Assembly (NCBI RefSeq): GCF_013318015.2
Contig: NZ_CP115841.1
Location: 744,001-808,000, forward strand
Length of the DNA stretch: 64,000 nt
Direction of reading: 5' to 3'
Source: Agrobacterium tumefaciens
GTDB lineage: Bacteria > Pseudomonadota > Alphaproteobacteria > Rhizobiales > Rhizobiaceae
In this document: piece by piece, positions 44,260 through 54,725 of the stretch
Numbering within the stretch: the first letter of the stretch is position 1
Layout of the letters: each line of letters opens with the position of its first letter
The notes under the pieces: model-generated
Databases searched by the model: none
The model's input: the letters and a program-made list of their open reading frames with translations, nothing else
What the model was told of the DNA's origin: nothing
Translations under genes and position numbers: made by a program

Positions 44260-44886
44260 GTGACACAGACGCAAGCGAAAAACGTTCCGGCCGACACTGA
44301 TTCCGGTAGGGTCCGGCTGGTGGAAAAGGAAACGGTGTGGAAGGGCTTCGTGCATATGCAGAAGCTCATTTTCGATCAGCGCATGCCGGATGGCAAGACA
44401 ATCCGCATCATCAGGGAAGTCCACGATCACGGCAGCGCCGCCGCCATCCTTCTATACGATGCCAAACGCGACAGCGTGGTGATGGTGCGCCAGTTCCGCC
44501 CTGCCGTCTTCGTGAACGGCGATCCAAGCTTCATGATCGAAGTGCCAGCGGGGCTCCTCGATGACGACAATGCGGCCGACGCCATTCGCCGCGAGGCGAT
44601 GGAAGAATCTGGCTACGCGGTGGAAAAGGTCGAATACCTGTTCGACATGTATGCCAGCCCGGGAACGCTCACCGAAAAAGTCAGCCTCTTCGTCGCCCGC
44701 ATCGATCTCGACGTGCAGGCTGGCAGCGGCGGTGGTCTGGAAACCGAAGGCGAGGATCTGGAGGTTCTGACCTACGGCCTCGACGAAGCCTTCGCGATGA
44801 TCGCGTCCGGCGAAATCACCGATTCCAAGACGATTATTTTGTTGCAGTGGGCGATGTTGAACCGCGCGGCTCTACGCAAACCTTAA
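44260..44886 (+). CDS. Nudix hydrolase (NudK-like)
   Basis: A 208-residue nucleotide-sugar or nucleotide pyrophosphatase-type protein. The Nudix box ends REAMEESGY, preceded by VPAGLLDDDNAADAIR, where the first conserved acidic position of the box appears to be Asn or shifted. The region VVMVRQFRPAVFVNG resembles ADP-ribose/GDP-mannose pyrophosphatases. Start is GTG 44260. It lies 65 bases after the molybdopterin oxidoreductase gene on the same strand. Its stop overlaps the end of the toxin remnant on the other strand. Confidence 0.87.
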   Translation: MTQTQAKNVPADTDSGRVRLVEKETVWKGFVHMQKLIFDQRMPDGKTIRIIREVHDHGSAAAILLYDAKRDSVVMVRQFRPAVFVNGDPSFMIEVPAGLLDDDNAADAIRREAMEESGYAVEKVEYLFDMYASPGTLTEKVSLFVARIDLDVQAGSGGGLETEGEDLEVLTYGLDEAFAMIASGEITDSKTIILLQWAMLNRAALRKP

Positions 44887-45106
44887 GCGAGCGCAACGTT
44901 TTCCAGCTTTGCCGCAGCCGCAAGCTTCCTGTCATGTGTTGCTAAAGGCACATTGTGCGAAATCGCAAGCGAGAGGTAGGCAGCATCATAGGCGGGAAGC
45001 GCATGTTTTGTGCCAGGCGGATGATAGAGACGTGATCGGCGATTGTGCCGTCCTCGTCAGACGGGAACCAAGCCGCGACTACCGAGGCGTCCACGACAAA
45101 GGCCAT
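44883..45106 (-). pseudogene. Decayed VapC-type PIN toxin
   Basis: The reading frame starts like a PIN-domain toxin, MAFVVDASVVAAWFPSDED (with the first catalytic Asp), but after about 30 residues jumps to what in intact VapC proteins is the C-terminal third: in a second frame it reads KHALPAYDAAYLSLAISHNVP then LATHDRKLAAAAKL, up to a stop at 44883-44885. Thus the middle, roughly 60-70 residues including other acidic residues, is gone, and a one-base frameshift near 45012 separates the halves. It cannot be active. The antitoxin remnant overlaps its start (TAATG). Confidence 0.85.
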
Positions 45107-45288
45107 TACTTGCGGCCTTCTTCTTTCCACGCCTTGACCTCATCCGGAGTTGTCTTTTTTCGTTGCGACCGTTCTGTCCGCATCGCAGAGATGAGGTGTC
45201 GACGAGATTGAGGATCGCTCGCTTTTACGAGGCATGCCACAGCTTCGTTCTGCGTGCGATAATAACATCTTCTCCCGCCTCAACCGGA
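45106..45288 (-). pseudogene. Decayed Phd/YefM-type antitoxin
   Basis: On the minus strand one frame reads PVEAGEDVIIARR, the mid-protein segment of prevent-host-death antitoxins. A one-base loss in CAGAACGAAGC (near 45247) then shifts to the frame NEAVACLVKASDPQSRRHL, continuing through RTERSQRKKTTPDEVKAWK to a stop that shares its A-T-G with the toxin start. The first 25 or so residues are missing; the omptin gene stop lies about 10 bases away. The locus is therefore a dead remnant, broken at the 5' side. Confidence 0.78.
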
Positions 45289-45298
45289 AGCCTTCAAC

Positions 45299-46234
45299 TC
45301 AGAATCTGCCCTTTACGCCGGCCCCAACGAAAAGCGACTGCATATCGCCGCCCGCCGTATCTTTATAAAACAGGCCGGTAGTTCCGCCAGTCGGTGTGAG
45401 GGTTTTGTCACCGCGACCGAAGCTCGTATATTCGTATGCGCCATCCAGGTAGAGGGAGGCATTCTCAGTCAGGGCATAGGCGATGCCCGCTTTCGCTCCG
45501 AACATGCCGCCAACATGGAATTTGTCGGTGAAGCGGATTGAACGCATCCAGTGATCGTCCGTGGCTTTCGCATAGATCATTGCGCCGCCTTCGAGGCCGG
45601 CATTCAGCGACCAGTTCCCGAATTTGCGCCCACCGGTCACATTGCCGTAAAATACGGGGATTTGCTGCCGGTAGGTGATGGCTTTTTCGCTATTGTTGAA
45701 CTCACCGACATTATTGCGAAATCCTCTCCAACTGTAGATGTAGTCACCGCCATAGGCGGACCACTGCACGTCGGTATAGCGAAAGCCGATACCGGCACTG
45801 AGGTGCTGCAACGGGTCTTCCAGCAGTGTTCTGTTGATTTCGATGCTTCCGGTCAGGTAGTGGTCGAGGCGAGTGTCGCCGTGCTGTGAGCGGTCGCTCC
45901 ATCCAGTTTTCGATGTATCCCTGTAATAGGGAGGCAGCCAATCGTAGTCGGTCATGTAGCCATCGCCAGCAAAGCCGATTCGACCTTCCGTTTTTATGCG
46001 CCACTCGGGTGACAGCTCAAGTCCGAGCGATCCGCGTAACGCCATGGCATTTGTTGTTTTCCAGTCGAGTTGACTGTTTTTGTGGCTTCCGTTGTAAAAG
46101 GTCTCGGTGGCCTTGATGTTTAGAACACCGGCATCGAGCGAAGCGGTGATGCCGCTTTGCTCGGCGGCGAGCGGCAGGCTCGTGCCCACCAGTAAAACGG
46201 CCGAAAGCGGCAGGGAAAACCTCGAAAATAGCAT
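45299..46234 (-). CDS. Omptin-family outer-membrane protease
   Basis: A 311-residue protein with a signal peptide (MLFSRFSLPLSAVLLVGTSLPLAA) and a ten-strand barrel of the omptin family (OmpT, Pla, SopA). The catalytic residues are all present: Asp96 and Asp98 in MTDYDWL, and Asp226 and His228 in KATDDHW, matching OmpT Asp83/Asp85 and Asp210/His212. The WSDRSQHGDTRLDHY segment is also typical, and it ends in Phe. The ribosome binding site CAGGAG precedes ATG 46232-46234. It may process host peptides or self proteins. Confidence 0.9.
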   Translation of the reverse strand: MLFSRFSLPLSAVLLVGTSLPLAAEQSGITASLDAGVLNIKATETFYNGSHKNSQLDWKTTNAMALRGSLGLELSPEWRIKTEGRIGFAGDGYMTDYDWLPPYYRDTSKTGWSDRSQHGDTRLDHYLTGSIEINRTLLEDPLQHLSAGIGFRYTDVQWSAYGGDYIYSWRGFRNNVGEFNNSEKAITYRQQIPVFYGNVTGGRKFGNWSLNAGLEGGAMIYAKATDDHWMRSIRFTDKFHVGGMFGAKAGIAYALTENASLYLDGAYEYTSFGRGDKTLTPTGGTTGLFYKDTAGGDMQSLFVGAGVKGRF

Positions 46235-46367
46235 AATCGCTCCTGAATGACCGGAGGGCTCCAAAATGCGGGGCCGTTGCGGGCATTAGAGGTGATTATG
46301 GTAAACGTTCGGTTTATTTTAGAGGAAATACCACTTTAAGTATCTTTGTAATTTGGTGAAATCTTTA

Positions 46368-47042
46368 TCAGTAAACAGAAATCAGGCTGGGATACTCGGA
46401 TTTACTTGCGTCGCCGCTGGAAATGGCTTTTCCACCTTCCATCCGCACCTTGCCTTCCGCAAGCTGCTTGAGGGCCAGCGGATAGAGCTGATGCTCGACA
46501 GTGAGTATCCGCGCCGCCAGCGTCTCGGCCGTGTCGTCGGAAAGAACTGGCACCGCGCCCTGCGCGATCGTCGGGCCTTCGTCCATGCCTTCGGTTACAA
46601 AATGTACGGTGCAGCCGGAAATCTTCATGCCGCTGTCGATGGCGCGCTGGTGGGTGTGCAGGCCGGGGAAAAGCGGCAGCAGGGAAGGGTGGATATTGAT
46701 GATGCGGCCTTCATAGGGGGCGATGAAATCCCCGGAGATCAGCCGCATGTAACCGGCAAGACAGATGATATCAGGCGCAATCTCGCCAAGTGCGGCCAGA
46801 ATGGCGCCCTCATGCTCGGCTTTGCTGGCATAGGTCTTGCGCTCGAAAACGAGCGTGGGAATACCGAACGCCTGTGCCTTTTCCAGCCCGCCTGCCGAAG
46901 CCTTGTCTGAAATTACACAGGCGATCTCGGCCGGAAAATCCGTCTCCTGACAGGCCTTGGCAAGCGACACCATGTTGGAGCCGCTGCCGGAAATGAAAAC
47001 GACGACACGTGCGCGGCCAGATCGAGAGGCGGCGCTCATCAT
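46368..47042 (-). CDS. purN: Phosphoribosylglycinamide formyltransferase
   Basis: PurN transfers a formyl group from 10-formyl-THF to GAR in purine synthesis. The 224-residue protein has FISGSGSNM near the N-terminus, [21 protein letters not shown] with the catalytic His, and [15 protein letters not shown] with the catalytic Asp. It overlaps the purM stop by about four bases, giving the usual purM-purN pair. Start could be the first or second of two adjacent Met codons. Confidence 0.96.
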   Translation of the reverse strand: MMSAASRSGRARVVVFISGSGSNMVSLAKACQETDFPAEIACVISDKASAGGLEKAQAFGIPTLVFERKTYASKAEHEGAILAALGEIAPDIICLAGYMRLISGDFIAPYEGRIINIHPSLLPLFPGLHTHQRAIDSGMKISGCTVHFVTEGMDEGPTIAQGAVPVLSDDTAETLAARILTVEHQLYPLALKQLAEGKVRMEGGKAISSGDASKSEYPSLISVY

Positions 47043-48112
47043 AGGCTGAGGGCGCCCTTGTAGATCGTGCCGTGCGCACCCTCTTCGCGGGCGACCATGC
47101 GGCCGAGCGGGAACACGGTCTCGCCTTCCGCCGTCAGAGCATCGGTGACCTTGGCGGCATTTTCAGCCGAAACGACCACGATCATGCCGACACCACAGTT
47201 GAACGTGCGCAGCATTTCTTTGGCTTCAACGCCACCGGTTTTTGCAAGCCACGAGAACACAGCCGGAACCTCGATCGCGTCGAGATCGATCTCGGCGGCG
47301 AGATGCTTGGGCAGAACGCGCGGAATATTTTCCGGGAAGCCGCCGCCGGTAATATGCGCCAGCGCCTTCAGCGCGCCGGTCTCGCGGATTGCCTTCAAAA
47401 GCGGCTTTACATAGATGCGCGTCGGCGTCAGCAGCGCTTCGCCAAGCTTCTTGCCATCTGCGAAGGGTGCCGGGGCGTCCCAGTCAAGGCCGGAGATCGA
47501 AACGATCTTGCGCACCAGCGAAAAACCGTTGGAATGAACGCCGGAGGACGAAAGCCCGAGAATGACGTCGCCTTCGGAAATATCGCCGGCGGGCAGAAGC
47601 TGGCCACGTTCGGCAGCACCCACGGCAAAGCCCGCGAGATCATAGTCGCCATCGGAATACATGCCGGGCATTTCAGCAGTTTCACCACCGATCAGCGCAC
47701 AGCCGGATTCGCGGCAGCCGGCAGCAATGCCGGAAACGATGGCAGCGCCCTGATCCGGGTCGAGCTTGCCGGTCGCGAAATAGTCGAGAAAGAACAGTGG
47801 TTCTGCGCCCTGCACGACGAGATCGTTGACGCACATGGCAACGAGATCGATGCCGACGGTGTCATGGAAATTCGCGTCGATGGCGATCTTCAACTTGGTG
47901 CCGACGCCGTCATTGGCGGCCACCAGAACCGGATCGTTAAAGCCTGCGGCCTTCAGATCGAAAAGGCCGCCGAAGCCGCCGATTTCGCCATCCGCGCCGG
48001 GACGCCGCGTCGAGCGCACCGCCGGTTTGATCTTTTCGACCATCAGGTTGCCGGCGTCGATATCCACACCTGCGTCACTATAGGTAAGACCGTTCTTGCC
48101 CGACTGGCTCAT
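47039..48112 (-). CDS. purM: Phosphoribosylformylglycinamidine cyclo-ligase
   Basis: PurM closes the imidazole ring to AIR in purine synthesis. The 357-residue protein starts [21 protein letters not shown] at 48110-48112; a 92-residue in-frame extension upstream is not coding. The nucleotide-binding blocks [18 protein letters not shown] and [16 protein letters not shown] are present, with [11 protein letters not shown] near the end. It is followed by purN and divergent from the AI-2E permease gene. Confidence 0.96.
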   Translation of the reverse strand: MSQSGKNGLTYSDAGVDIDAGNLMVEKIKPAVRSTRRPGADGEIGGFGGLFDLKAAGFNDPVLVAANDGVGTKLKIAIDANFHDTVGIDLVAMCVNDLVVQGAEPLFFLDYFATGKLDPDQGAAIVSGIAAGCRESGCALIGGETAEMPGMYSDGDYDLAGFAVGAAERGQLLPAGDISEGDVILGLSSSGVHSNGFSLVRKIVSISGLDWDAPAPFADGKKLGEALLTPTRIYVKPLLKAIRETGALKALAHITGGGFPENIPRVLPKHLAAEIDLDAIEVPAVFSWLAKTGGVEAKEMLRTFNCGVGMIVVVSAENAAKVTDALTAEGETVFPLGRMVAREEGAHGTIYKGALSL

Positions 48113-48408
48113 CGCTCTCGTCTCCGCTGGTTCCTTTGGCGTCGCCATTCGCACGGGACGGGGCCCGATGCAAGGGTTTGAGTGGCAAAAGCTCCGGTTT
48201 TTAACGGCTTTGCGACGGTTTGACGTTTTGTGTGCCTCGGGCCTCTCGACGGCGATATGCGCAGCGCAGACTTGAAAACCCGTCGTTGTTGCACGGACCT
48301 GGTAACTGCCGTGTCTATCGCTACCGGGCCACCGGCCTTGACCATGTGCATATGCGCATCCTATCTCCCTCATGGGCAATGACGGCACGGCGACAAGAGG
48401 ATGAACGG

Positions 48409-49548
48409 ATGCAACCCCATGTGAGCGGTACGAGCCTGCGCCGGCAGGTTTTTTTCTGGATTGGCGTGCTTGCCGTCTTTATCTTTTTCCTGATGGTCTT
48501 CAGCTCCATCCTCCTGCCTTTCGTGGCGGGCATGGCACTTGCCTATTTTCTCGATCCGGTTGCCGACTGGCTGGAGCGCCGAGGCCTGAGCCGATTGATG
48601 GCCACCGTCGTTATCCTCGTCTCCTTCGTGCTGATTTTCGCGCTGTCGCTCATCATCATCATTCCGCTGATTGCCGCCCAGGCATCCGAATTCATCACGC
48701 GCATCCCGCAATATGTCTCGTCCCTGCAGCAGTTGATCGCCGGTGCGGACGCCAATCTGCTGCCTGACTGGGTGAGCAACCAGATCAATGCAGTGAAGGA
48801 GAATTTTTCCAAGCTGCTGACTGAGGGCGCGGGCTTCATTGGCACCCTGCTGACGCAGATCTGGAATTCCGGCAAATCGCTGGTCGATGTCATGTCGCTG
48901 CTGGTCGTTACACCCGTCGTCGCTTTCTACCTGCTGCTCGACTGGGACCGGATGATAGACAAGGTCGATAGCTGGATACCGCGCGACTACGTGCATACGG
49001 TCCGCCAGATCGCCCGCGACATGGACAGGACGATTGCCGGCTTCGTGCGCGGGCAGGGGTCGCTCTGCCTCATCCTTGGTGTTTATTACGCTGTCGGCCT
49101 GTCCTTGGTGGGCCTGAATTTCGGCCTGCTGATCGGCCTTTTCTCCGGCCTTATCAGCTTCATTCCATATATTGGTTCGATGGTCGGCCTCATCCTTGCC
49201 GTCGGCGTTGCCATTGTGCAGTTCTGGCCTGATTATATCTATGTATTTCTGACACTTGCCGTGTTCTTTTCCGGCCAGTTCATCGAAGGCAACATCCTGC
49301 AGCCGAAGCTCGTCGGCAGCAGCGTCGGCCTGCATCCGGTATGGCTGATGTTCGCATTGTTCGCCTTCGGTGCGCTTTTCGGTTTCGTCGGCCTTCTGGT
49401 CGCCGTGCCGGCGGCGGCAGCCGTTGGCGTGCTTGTCCGCTTTGCATTGTCGCGATATCTTGAAAGCGATCTTTACCATGGGCACGCCGCCAACCTTCCC
49501 TGGGAAGAACAGGAAACGTCCTCCGGCAAGGTTGACTCTCAGGGCTAA
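48409..49548 (+). CDS. AI-2E family (PerM-like) transporter
   Basis: A 379-residue inner-membrane protein with about eight spans of the AI-2 exporter superfamily (YdiK/PerM type): [61 protein letters not shown] and [20 protein letters not shown]. The true substrate of most members is not known. ATG 48409 with AGAGG upstream is preferred. It ends two bases before hdaA, the same pairing seen in many alphaproteobacteria, so it is in the hdaA-ppk-ppx transcript. Confidence 0.93.
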   Translation: MQPHVSGTSLRRQVFFWIGVLAVFIFFLMVFSSILLPFVAGMALAYFLDPVADWLERRGLSRLMATVVILVSFVLIFALSLIIIIPLIAAQASEFITRIPQYVSSLQQLIAGADANLLPDWVSNQINAVKENFSKLLTEGAGFIGTLLTQIWNSGKSLVDVMSLLVVTPVVAFYLLLDWDRMIDKVDSWIPRDYVHTVRQIARDMDRTIAGFVRGQGSLCLILGVYYAVGLSLVGLNFGLLIGLFSGLISFIPYIGSMVGLILAVGVAIVQFWPDYIYVFLTLAVFFSGQFIEGNILQPKLVGSSVGLHPVWLMFALFAFGALFGFVGLLVAVPAAAAVGVLVRFALSRYLESDLYHGHAANLPWEEQETSSGKVDSQG

Positions 49549-49550
49549 CG

Positions 49551-50279
49551 ATGACTGACCAAATCAAAAACGACAACGCCCGGTCGAAGGCCGAGCAGCT
49601 GCCGCTCGCATTCTCACACCAGTCCGCTTCCGGAAGGGACGATCTTCTCGTGTCTGACTCGCTCAAGGCTGCCGTCAGCCTTGTGGATGAATGGCCGAAC
49701 TGGCCTTCGCCCGTGGTGGTGCTGGCCGGGCCTCCGGGTTCGGGAAAATCGCATCTCGCCAATATCTGGAAAAATATCAGCAGCGCGCAGGATATCCACC
49801 CGCAAGCCGGTGTTGGCGCTGCGCGCCTTGCCGAAACTGGACCGGTTCTGTTTGAGGATGCCGATCGCCGCGGTTTTGACGACACCGAACTTTTCCATGT
49901 CATCAACAGCGTGCGCCAGCACGGCACCACGCTTTTGATGACCAGCCGGCAATGGCCGGCCGCATGGCCGGTGACCTTGCCGGACCTGCGCTCACGCCTG
50001 AAAGCCGTGACTGTGGTGGAGACAGGCGAGCCCGACGAGGGTCTTCTGGCACAGGTTCTGGTGAAACTCTTCGCCGACCGGCAGCTTTATATGGATGACA
50101 AACTCATAGGCTACATCGTCAACAGAATGGAGCGTTCACTCGATACGGCGCAGACGATTGTGGACCGTATCGACAGGCTGGCGCTTTCGCGTGGAACAAG
50201 GATAACCCGTCCCTTGGCGGCGGAAGTCCTTAACGCGATGGGCGAAGGGACAAGGGGTAGCGGGCTGGAGGTCGATTGA
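49551..50279 (+). CDS. hdaA: DnaA regulatory inactivator Hda/HdaA
   Basis: HdaA, with the sliding clamp, stimulates ATP hydrolysis by DnaA and so limits re-initiation. The 242-residue AAA+ protein has the clamp-binding motif QLPLAF at about 16-21, Walker [10 protein letters not shown], a Walker B-like [10 protein letters not shown], and a DnaA-like domain III ending. The Box VII-type arginine region is [10 protein letters not shown]. It overlaps the extended ppk frame by a few bases. Confidence 0.94.
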   Translation: MTDQIKNDNARSKAEQLPLAFSHQSASGRDDLLVSDSLKAAVSLVDEWPNWPSPVVVLAGPPGSGKSHLANIWKNISSAQDIHPQAGVGAARLAETGPVLFEDADRRGFDDTELFHVINSVRQHGTTLLMTSRQWPAAWPVTLPDLRSRLKAVTVVETGEPDEGLLAQVLVKLFADRQLYMDDKLIGYIVNRMERSLDTAQTIVDRIDRLALSRGTRITRPLAAEVLNAMGEGTRGSGLEVD

Positions 50280-50332
50280 CTGTCACAGTTCCGTCGTCAA
50301 ACTGTTATACGGGCAAGAGGGACGATCGCGGG

Positions 50333-52576
50333 ATGCAGCAGGATCACGGGACGGAAAGTCAGGGGATGGTACAGGACATGGACGCTATTGTGCAGGACGA
50401 CTTCAACAAGGTTCAGCCGATGACCGAGGGCGAGAACCTCTGGGACAGCCCCGCGCGCTTCATCAACCGCGAATTCTCCTGGCTCCAGTTCAATCGCCGT
50501 GTTCTGGAAGAAACGCTGAACACGGATCATCCGCTATTGGAGCGGCTGCGTTTCCTGTCCATCTCCGCCGCCAACCTCGATGAATTCTTCATGGTCCGCG
50601 TCGCCGGCCTCGAAGGCCAGGTGCGCCAGAAGATTACGGTCAAGACACCTGACGGCAAGACACCGGCCGAGCAGCTGGAAGACATTCTGAAGGAAATCGA
50701 CAACCTTCAGATGGAGCAGCAGGCTTCGCTTGCGGTTCTGCAGCAATATCTCGCCAAGGAAGAAATCTTCATCGTGCGGCCTGCCGCACTTTCCGAAGCG
50801 GATCGTACCTGGCTGGGCACCGAGTTCGAGGAACGTATTTTCCCGGTGCTGACGCCGCTGTCCATCGACCCTGCGCACCCGTTTCCCTTCATTCCGAACC
50901 TCGGTTTCTCGATGGGCCTGCAGCTCGACAGCGTCAACGGCCGCGAGCCGATGACAGCGCTGTTGCGTCTCCCGACGGCGCTCGACCGCTTCGTTCGTTT
51001 GCCGGATGAGAAAAACGCCATCCGCTACATCACGCTAGAAGATGTGGTCGGCCTGTTCATTCACCGTCTTTATCCGGGCTATACAGTCCGTGGATTCGGC
51101 ACGTTCCGCATCATCCGTGACAGCGATATCGAGGTGGAGGAAGAGGCGGAAGATCTGGTCCGCTTCTTCGAAAGCGCGCTGAAGCGCCGCCGCCGCGGTT
51201 CGGTTATCCGCATCGAGACCGATAGCGAAATGCCGCAGTCGCTCCGCCAGTTCGTGGTGCACGAGCTTGGCGTGCCTGATAATCGCGTTGCCGTTCTGCC
51301 CGGCTTGCTCGCGCTCAACACCATCTCGGAAATCGTGCGCGCACCGCGCGACGATCTGAAGTTCGAGCCTTACAACGCCCGTTTCCCCGAGCGCGTGCGT
51401 GAACATGCCGGCGATTGCCTTGCCGCCATCCGCGAAAAAGACATGGTGGTTCACCACCCCTATGAAAGCTTCGACGTGGTTGTGCAGTTCCTGTTGCAGG
51501 CCGCGCGCGACCCCGAAGTGCTCGCCATCAAGCAGACGCTTTACCGCACCTCCAACGACAGCCCAATCGTTCGCGCGCTGATCGACGCGGCGGAAGCCGG
51601 CAAATCCGTTACCGCGCTGGTCGAATTGAAGGCGCGTTTCGACGAAGAGGCGAACATCCGCTGGGCGCGCGATCTGGAGCGGGCCGGCGTGCAGGTGGTG
51701 TTCGGCTTCATCGAACTCAAGACGCATGCCAAGATGTCGATGGTGGTGCGCCGCGAGGACGGCAAGCTCAGAACCTATTGCCACCTCGGCACCGGCAACT
51801 ACCACCCGATCACGGCCAAGATCTATACCGACCTGTCCTTCTTCACCTGCAACCCGAAGATCGCCCACGACATGGCGAATATCTTCAACTTCATCACGGG
51901 TTACGGCGAACCGGAAGAGGGCATGAAGCTCGCCATTTCGCCCTATACGCTGCGTGCGCGCATCGTGAAGCACATCAACGAAGAGATCGAGCACGCCAAG
52001 CGCGGTGCGCCGGCGGCGATCTGGATGAAGATGAACTCGCTGGTCGATCCCGAGATTATCGATACGCTTTACCGCGCCAGTGCGGCTGGCGTGGAGATTG
52101 ATCTCGTCGTGCGCGGCATTTGCTGCCTGCGCCCACAGGTTGCGGGTCTGTCGGACAATATCCGCGTCAAGTCGATTGTCGGCCGCTTCCTCGAGCACAG
52201 CCGAATCTTCTGCTTCGGCAATGGTTTCGGCCTGCCGTCCGACAAGGCGCTGGTCTATATCGGCTCCGCCGACATGATGCCGCGCAACCTTGATCGCCGC
52301 GTTGAAACGCTGGTGCCGCTCACCAACCCTACCGTGCACGAGCAGGTTCTTTCACAGATTATGCTGGGCAATCTCATTGACAACCAGCAGAGCTACGAGA
52401 TACTTGCGGACGGAACGTCGAGGCGCATCGAGGTGCGTAAAGGCGAAGAACCGTTCAACGCGCAGCACTATTTCATGACCAATCCCAGCCTTTCCGGACG
52501 TGGTGAAGCCCTGAAATCAAGTGCGCCCAAATTGATTGCCGGGTTGATTTCTTCCCGCAAGAAACAGGCTGAATGA
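50333..52576 (+). CDS. ppk: Polyphosphate kinase 1
   Basis: Ppk1 makes and breaks polyphosphate from ATP. From ATG 50333 the protein is 747 residues; alternatives are TTG 50276, ATG 50366 and ATG 50378. Family blocks are [51 protein letters not shown] with a conserved His, [14 protein letters not shown] with the phosphorylated-His region, and [15 protein letters not shown]. It overlaps ppx by four bases (ATGA). Confidence 0.96.
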   Translation: MQQDHGTESQGMVQDMDAIVQDDFNKVQPMTEGENLWDSPARFINREFSWLQFNRRVLEETLNTDHPLLERLRFLSISAANLDEFFMVRVAGLEGQVRQKITVKTPDGKTPAEQLEDILKEIDNLQMEQQASLAVLQQYLAKEEIFIVRPAALSEADRTWLGTEFEERIFPVLTPLSIDPAHPFPFIPNLGFSMGLQLDSVNGREPMTALLRLPTALDRFVRLPDEKNAIRYITLEDVVGLFIHRLYPGYTVRGFGTFRIIRDSDIEVEEEAEDLVRFFESALKRRRRGSVIRIETDSEMPQSLRQFVVHELGVPDNRVAVLPGLLALNTISEIVRAPRDDLKFEPYNARFPERVREHAGDCLAAIREKDMVVHHPYESFDVVVQFLLQAARDPEVLAIKQTLYRTSNDSPIVRALIDAAEAGKSVTALVELKARFDEEANIRWARDLERAGVQVVFGFIELKTHAKMSMVVRREDGKLRTYCHLGTGNYHPITAKIYTDLSFFTCNPKIAHDMANIFNFITGYGEPEEGMKLAISPYTLRARIVKHINEEIEHAKRGAPAAIWMKMNSLVDPEIIDTLYRASAAGVEIDLVVRGICCLRPQVAGLSDNIRVKSIVGRFLEHSRIFCFGNGFGLPSDKALVYIGSADMMPRNLDRRVETLVPLTNPTVHEQVLSQIMLGNLIDNQQSYEILADGTSRRIEVRKGEEPFNAQHYFMTNPSLSGRGEALKSSAPKLIAGLISSRKKQAE

Positions 52577-54096
52577 CTCGATCAGAAGCACAGGGGCGGC
52601 TGACCGGCCTTGCCCCCGTTTCCGTCATAGATATTGGTTCGAACTCCGTTCGTCTCGTCGTATATGAAGGTCTTTCCCGCGCGCCCGCCGTGCTGTTCAA
52701 TGAAAAGGTCCTTTGCGGTCTCGGCAAGGGACTGGCCCTCACGGGCCGGATGCATGAGGAAGGCGTTAGCCGGGCTTTGATGGCACTGCGTCGCTTCCAT
52801 GCGCTTTCCGAACAGGCGCAGGCGCAGCAACTCTACGTACTGGCGACAGCGGCAGCGCGTGAAGCGGAAAACGGCCCGGATTTCATCCGTGAAGCCGAAG
52901 CCATACTTGGTTGCGAGATCGAGGTCCTGTCCGGCGAAAAGGAAGCGCTTTATTCCGCCTATGGCGTGATCAGCGGTTTCCACGACCCGGATGGCATTGC
53001 AGGCGACCTGGGCGGCGGTTCGCTCGAACTCATCGACATCAAGGGCAAGAACTGCGGCGAGGGCATCACCCTGCCGCTCGGCGGCCTTCGGTTGTCGGAG
53101 CAATCGGATGGCTCGCTGGAGAAGGCGACGACAATTGCCCGCAAGCACGTCAAATCCTTCGCAAAGCTGCTGGCGGCCGGCGAGGGGCGTACCTTTTATG
53201 CCGTGGGCGGCACGTGGCGAAACATCGCCAAGCTGCACATGGAGATCACGGGTTATCCGCTGCACATGATGCAGGGATATGAATTGCCGCTGGCGGAAAT
53301 GCTGAATTTTCTGGAAGAAGTCATCGTCTCCAGGGACAGCAAGGACCCGGCCTGGCAGGCGGTCTCCAAGAACCGCCGTTCGCTTCTGCCGTTTGGCGCC
53401 ATCGCCATGCGTGAAGTTCTAAAGGCGATGAAGCCGGCAACGATCGCCTTCTCGGCGCAGGGCGTGCGCGAAGGTTATCTTTATTCGCTACTGACGGAAG
53501 CGGAGCGGGATACCGACCCGCTGCTGGTCACGGCCGACGAGCTTGCCATTCTGCGTGCCCGTTCGCCCGAACATGCGCGCGAACTGGCCGACTGGAGCGG
53601 CCGCACCTTTCCGGTCTTCGGCATCGAGGAGACGGAAGAGGAAAGCCGTTACCGGCAGGCGGCCTGCCTTCTGGCCGATATCAGCTGGCGTGCACATCCG
53701 GACTATCGCGGCCTGCAGGCGCTCAACATCATCGCCCACTCCTCCTTCGTGGCGATCACCCATCCGGGCCGCGCCTATATTGCACTTGCCAATTATTACC
53801 GCTTCGAAGGGTTGAACGACAACGGTACCACACAGCCGCTTGCCGCCATGGCGGGTGACCGCCTGCTGGAACTCGGCAAGTTGCTGGGCGGCCTGCTGCG
53901 CGTCGTTTACCTCTTCTCAGCCTCCATGCCCGGTGTCGTCGATCACCTGAAATTCCGCAAATCCACCAATCCGGATCTGGATCTGGAATTCGTCGTGCCA
54001 CACGCCTATTGCGATTTTGCCGGCGAGCGTCTGGACGGACGCCTGCAGCAACTGGCGAAACTGACGGGCAAGCGGTTGGCGTTTGTGTTCGAATAA
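52573..54096 (+). CDS. ppx: Exopolyphosphatase (Ppx/GppA)
   Basis: Ppx removes phosphate from polyphosphate ends; GppA members act on pppGpp. The 507-residue protein has the actin-like ATPase motifs [15 protein letters not shown] near residue 17 and [14 protein letters not shown] near 140, and a C-terminal HD-type region. Start ATGA overlaps the ppk stop, so synthesis and breakdown of polyphosphate are coupled. Length is between the long E. coli Ppx and short forms. Confidence 0.94.
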   Translation: MTRSEAQGRLTGLAPVSVIDIGSNSVRLVVYEGLSRAPAVLFNEKVLCGLGKGLALTGRMHEEGVSRALMALRRFHALSEQAQAQQLYVLATAAAREAENGPDFIREAEAILGCEIEVLSGEKEALYSAYGVISGFHDPDGIAGDLGGGSLELIDIKGKNCGEGITLPLGGLRLSEQSDGSLEKATTIARKHVKSFAKLLAAGEGRTFYAVGGTWRNIAKLHMEITGYPLHMMQGYELPLAEMLNFLEEVIVSRDSKDPAWQAVSKNRRSLLPFGAIAMREVLKAMKPATIAFSAQGVREGYLYSLLTEAERDTDPLLVTADELAILRARSPEHARELADWSGRTFPVFGIEETEEESRYRQAACLLADISWRAHPDYRGLQALNIIAHSSFVAITHPGRAYIALANYYRFEGLNDNGTTQPLAAMAGDRLLELGKLLGGLLRVVYLFSASMPGVVDHLKFRKSTNPDLDLEFVVPHAYCDFAGERLDGRLQQLAKLTGKRLAFVFE

Positions 54097-54160
54097 ATGG
54101 TCGCGCGCATGACGTAGCATAGAATGCTGGTCAACATGGGAGCTGGCTTAAGGGGATCAG

Positions 54161-54628
54161 TTGACCGAGACACGATTTAGACTGGCGTTGCCGCACGAAG
54201 CGCTGATCGTGAAAGAGATCAGTGCTGCGGCCTATATTCCAGCATATCTACAAATCGTGGGCGCTGCGCCTGAACCCGCTTTTGAAGATTACCTGCCGCG
54301 CATTTCTGCGGAACAAGTGTGGTTTAGCGTAACCGATGGCGAAACGTCTGGATTGGTGGTTCTCGAAAGCCATCACCGATATCTCATGATTTACAGCATA
54401 GCCGTTAGTCCCATCTTTCAGGGAAGAGGCATCGGGAAATCACTTCTCCGTTTCGCGGAGCTACACGCTTTGGAATGTGGGATTGGCGAATTGCGCCTTT
54501 ACACGAATATGCGGATGACGAAGAACATAGCGCTTTACAGCGATTGCGGCTTTGAGGAGTGCGGGCGTCGCCCGCATCCGTCAAGAGAAGGTGAAATCCT
54601 CATCGATATGAAAAAGTCGGTTGCATGA
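54161..54628 (+). CDS. GNAT family N-acetyltransferase
   Basis: A 155-residue GNAT protein with the acetyl-CoA motif A in IAVSPIFQGRGIGKSLLRFAE at about 86-105 and the following YTNMRMTKNIALYSDCGF, matching motif B. Start appears to be TTG 54161. It may acetylate an amino acid, drug or protein; no substrate can be named. It follows ppx by 64 bases but has lower GC and codon bias than that gene. Confidence 0.8.
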   Translation: MTETRFRLALPHEALIVKEISAAAYIPAYLQIVGAAPEPAFEDYLPRISAEQVWFSVTDGETSGLVVLESHHRYLMIYSIAVSPIFQGRGIGKSLLRFAELHALECGIGELRLYTNMRMTKNIALYSDCGFEECGRRPHPSREGEILIDMKKSVA

Positions 54629-54725
54629 TTTTGCAACTCTGTCTCACCGTGGCGAGGCTGACGGCCGGCTGGCATTTTTCTTCGAATAACAAACAGACGT
54701 TTTCGCCGTTGGGGCACGAATTGTG

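Noticed and set aside
44942..45130. 62-residue protein as an intact small gene
   Set aside because: Only its first 30 or so residues make sense as a PIN toxin; the rest is a frameshifted reading of the toxin C-terminus, so it is listed as a pseudogene.
48113..48408. In-frame N-terminal extension of purM or the AI-2E protein
   Set aside because: Both extensions read into the shared divergent promoter region with no similarity to either family.
51035..52339. 434-codon minus-strand open frame
   Set aside because: Antisense to ppk; no family likeness and no ribosome binding site.
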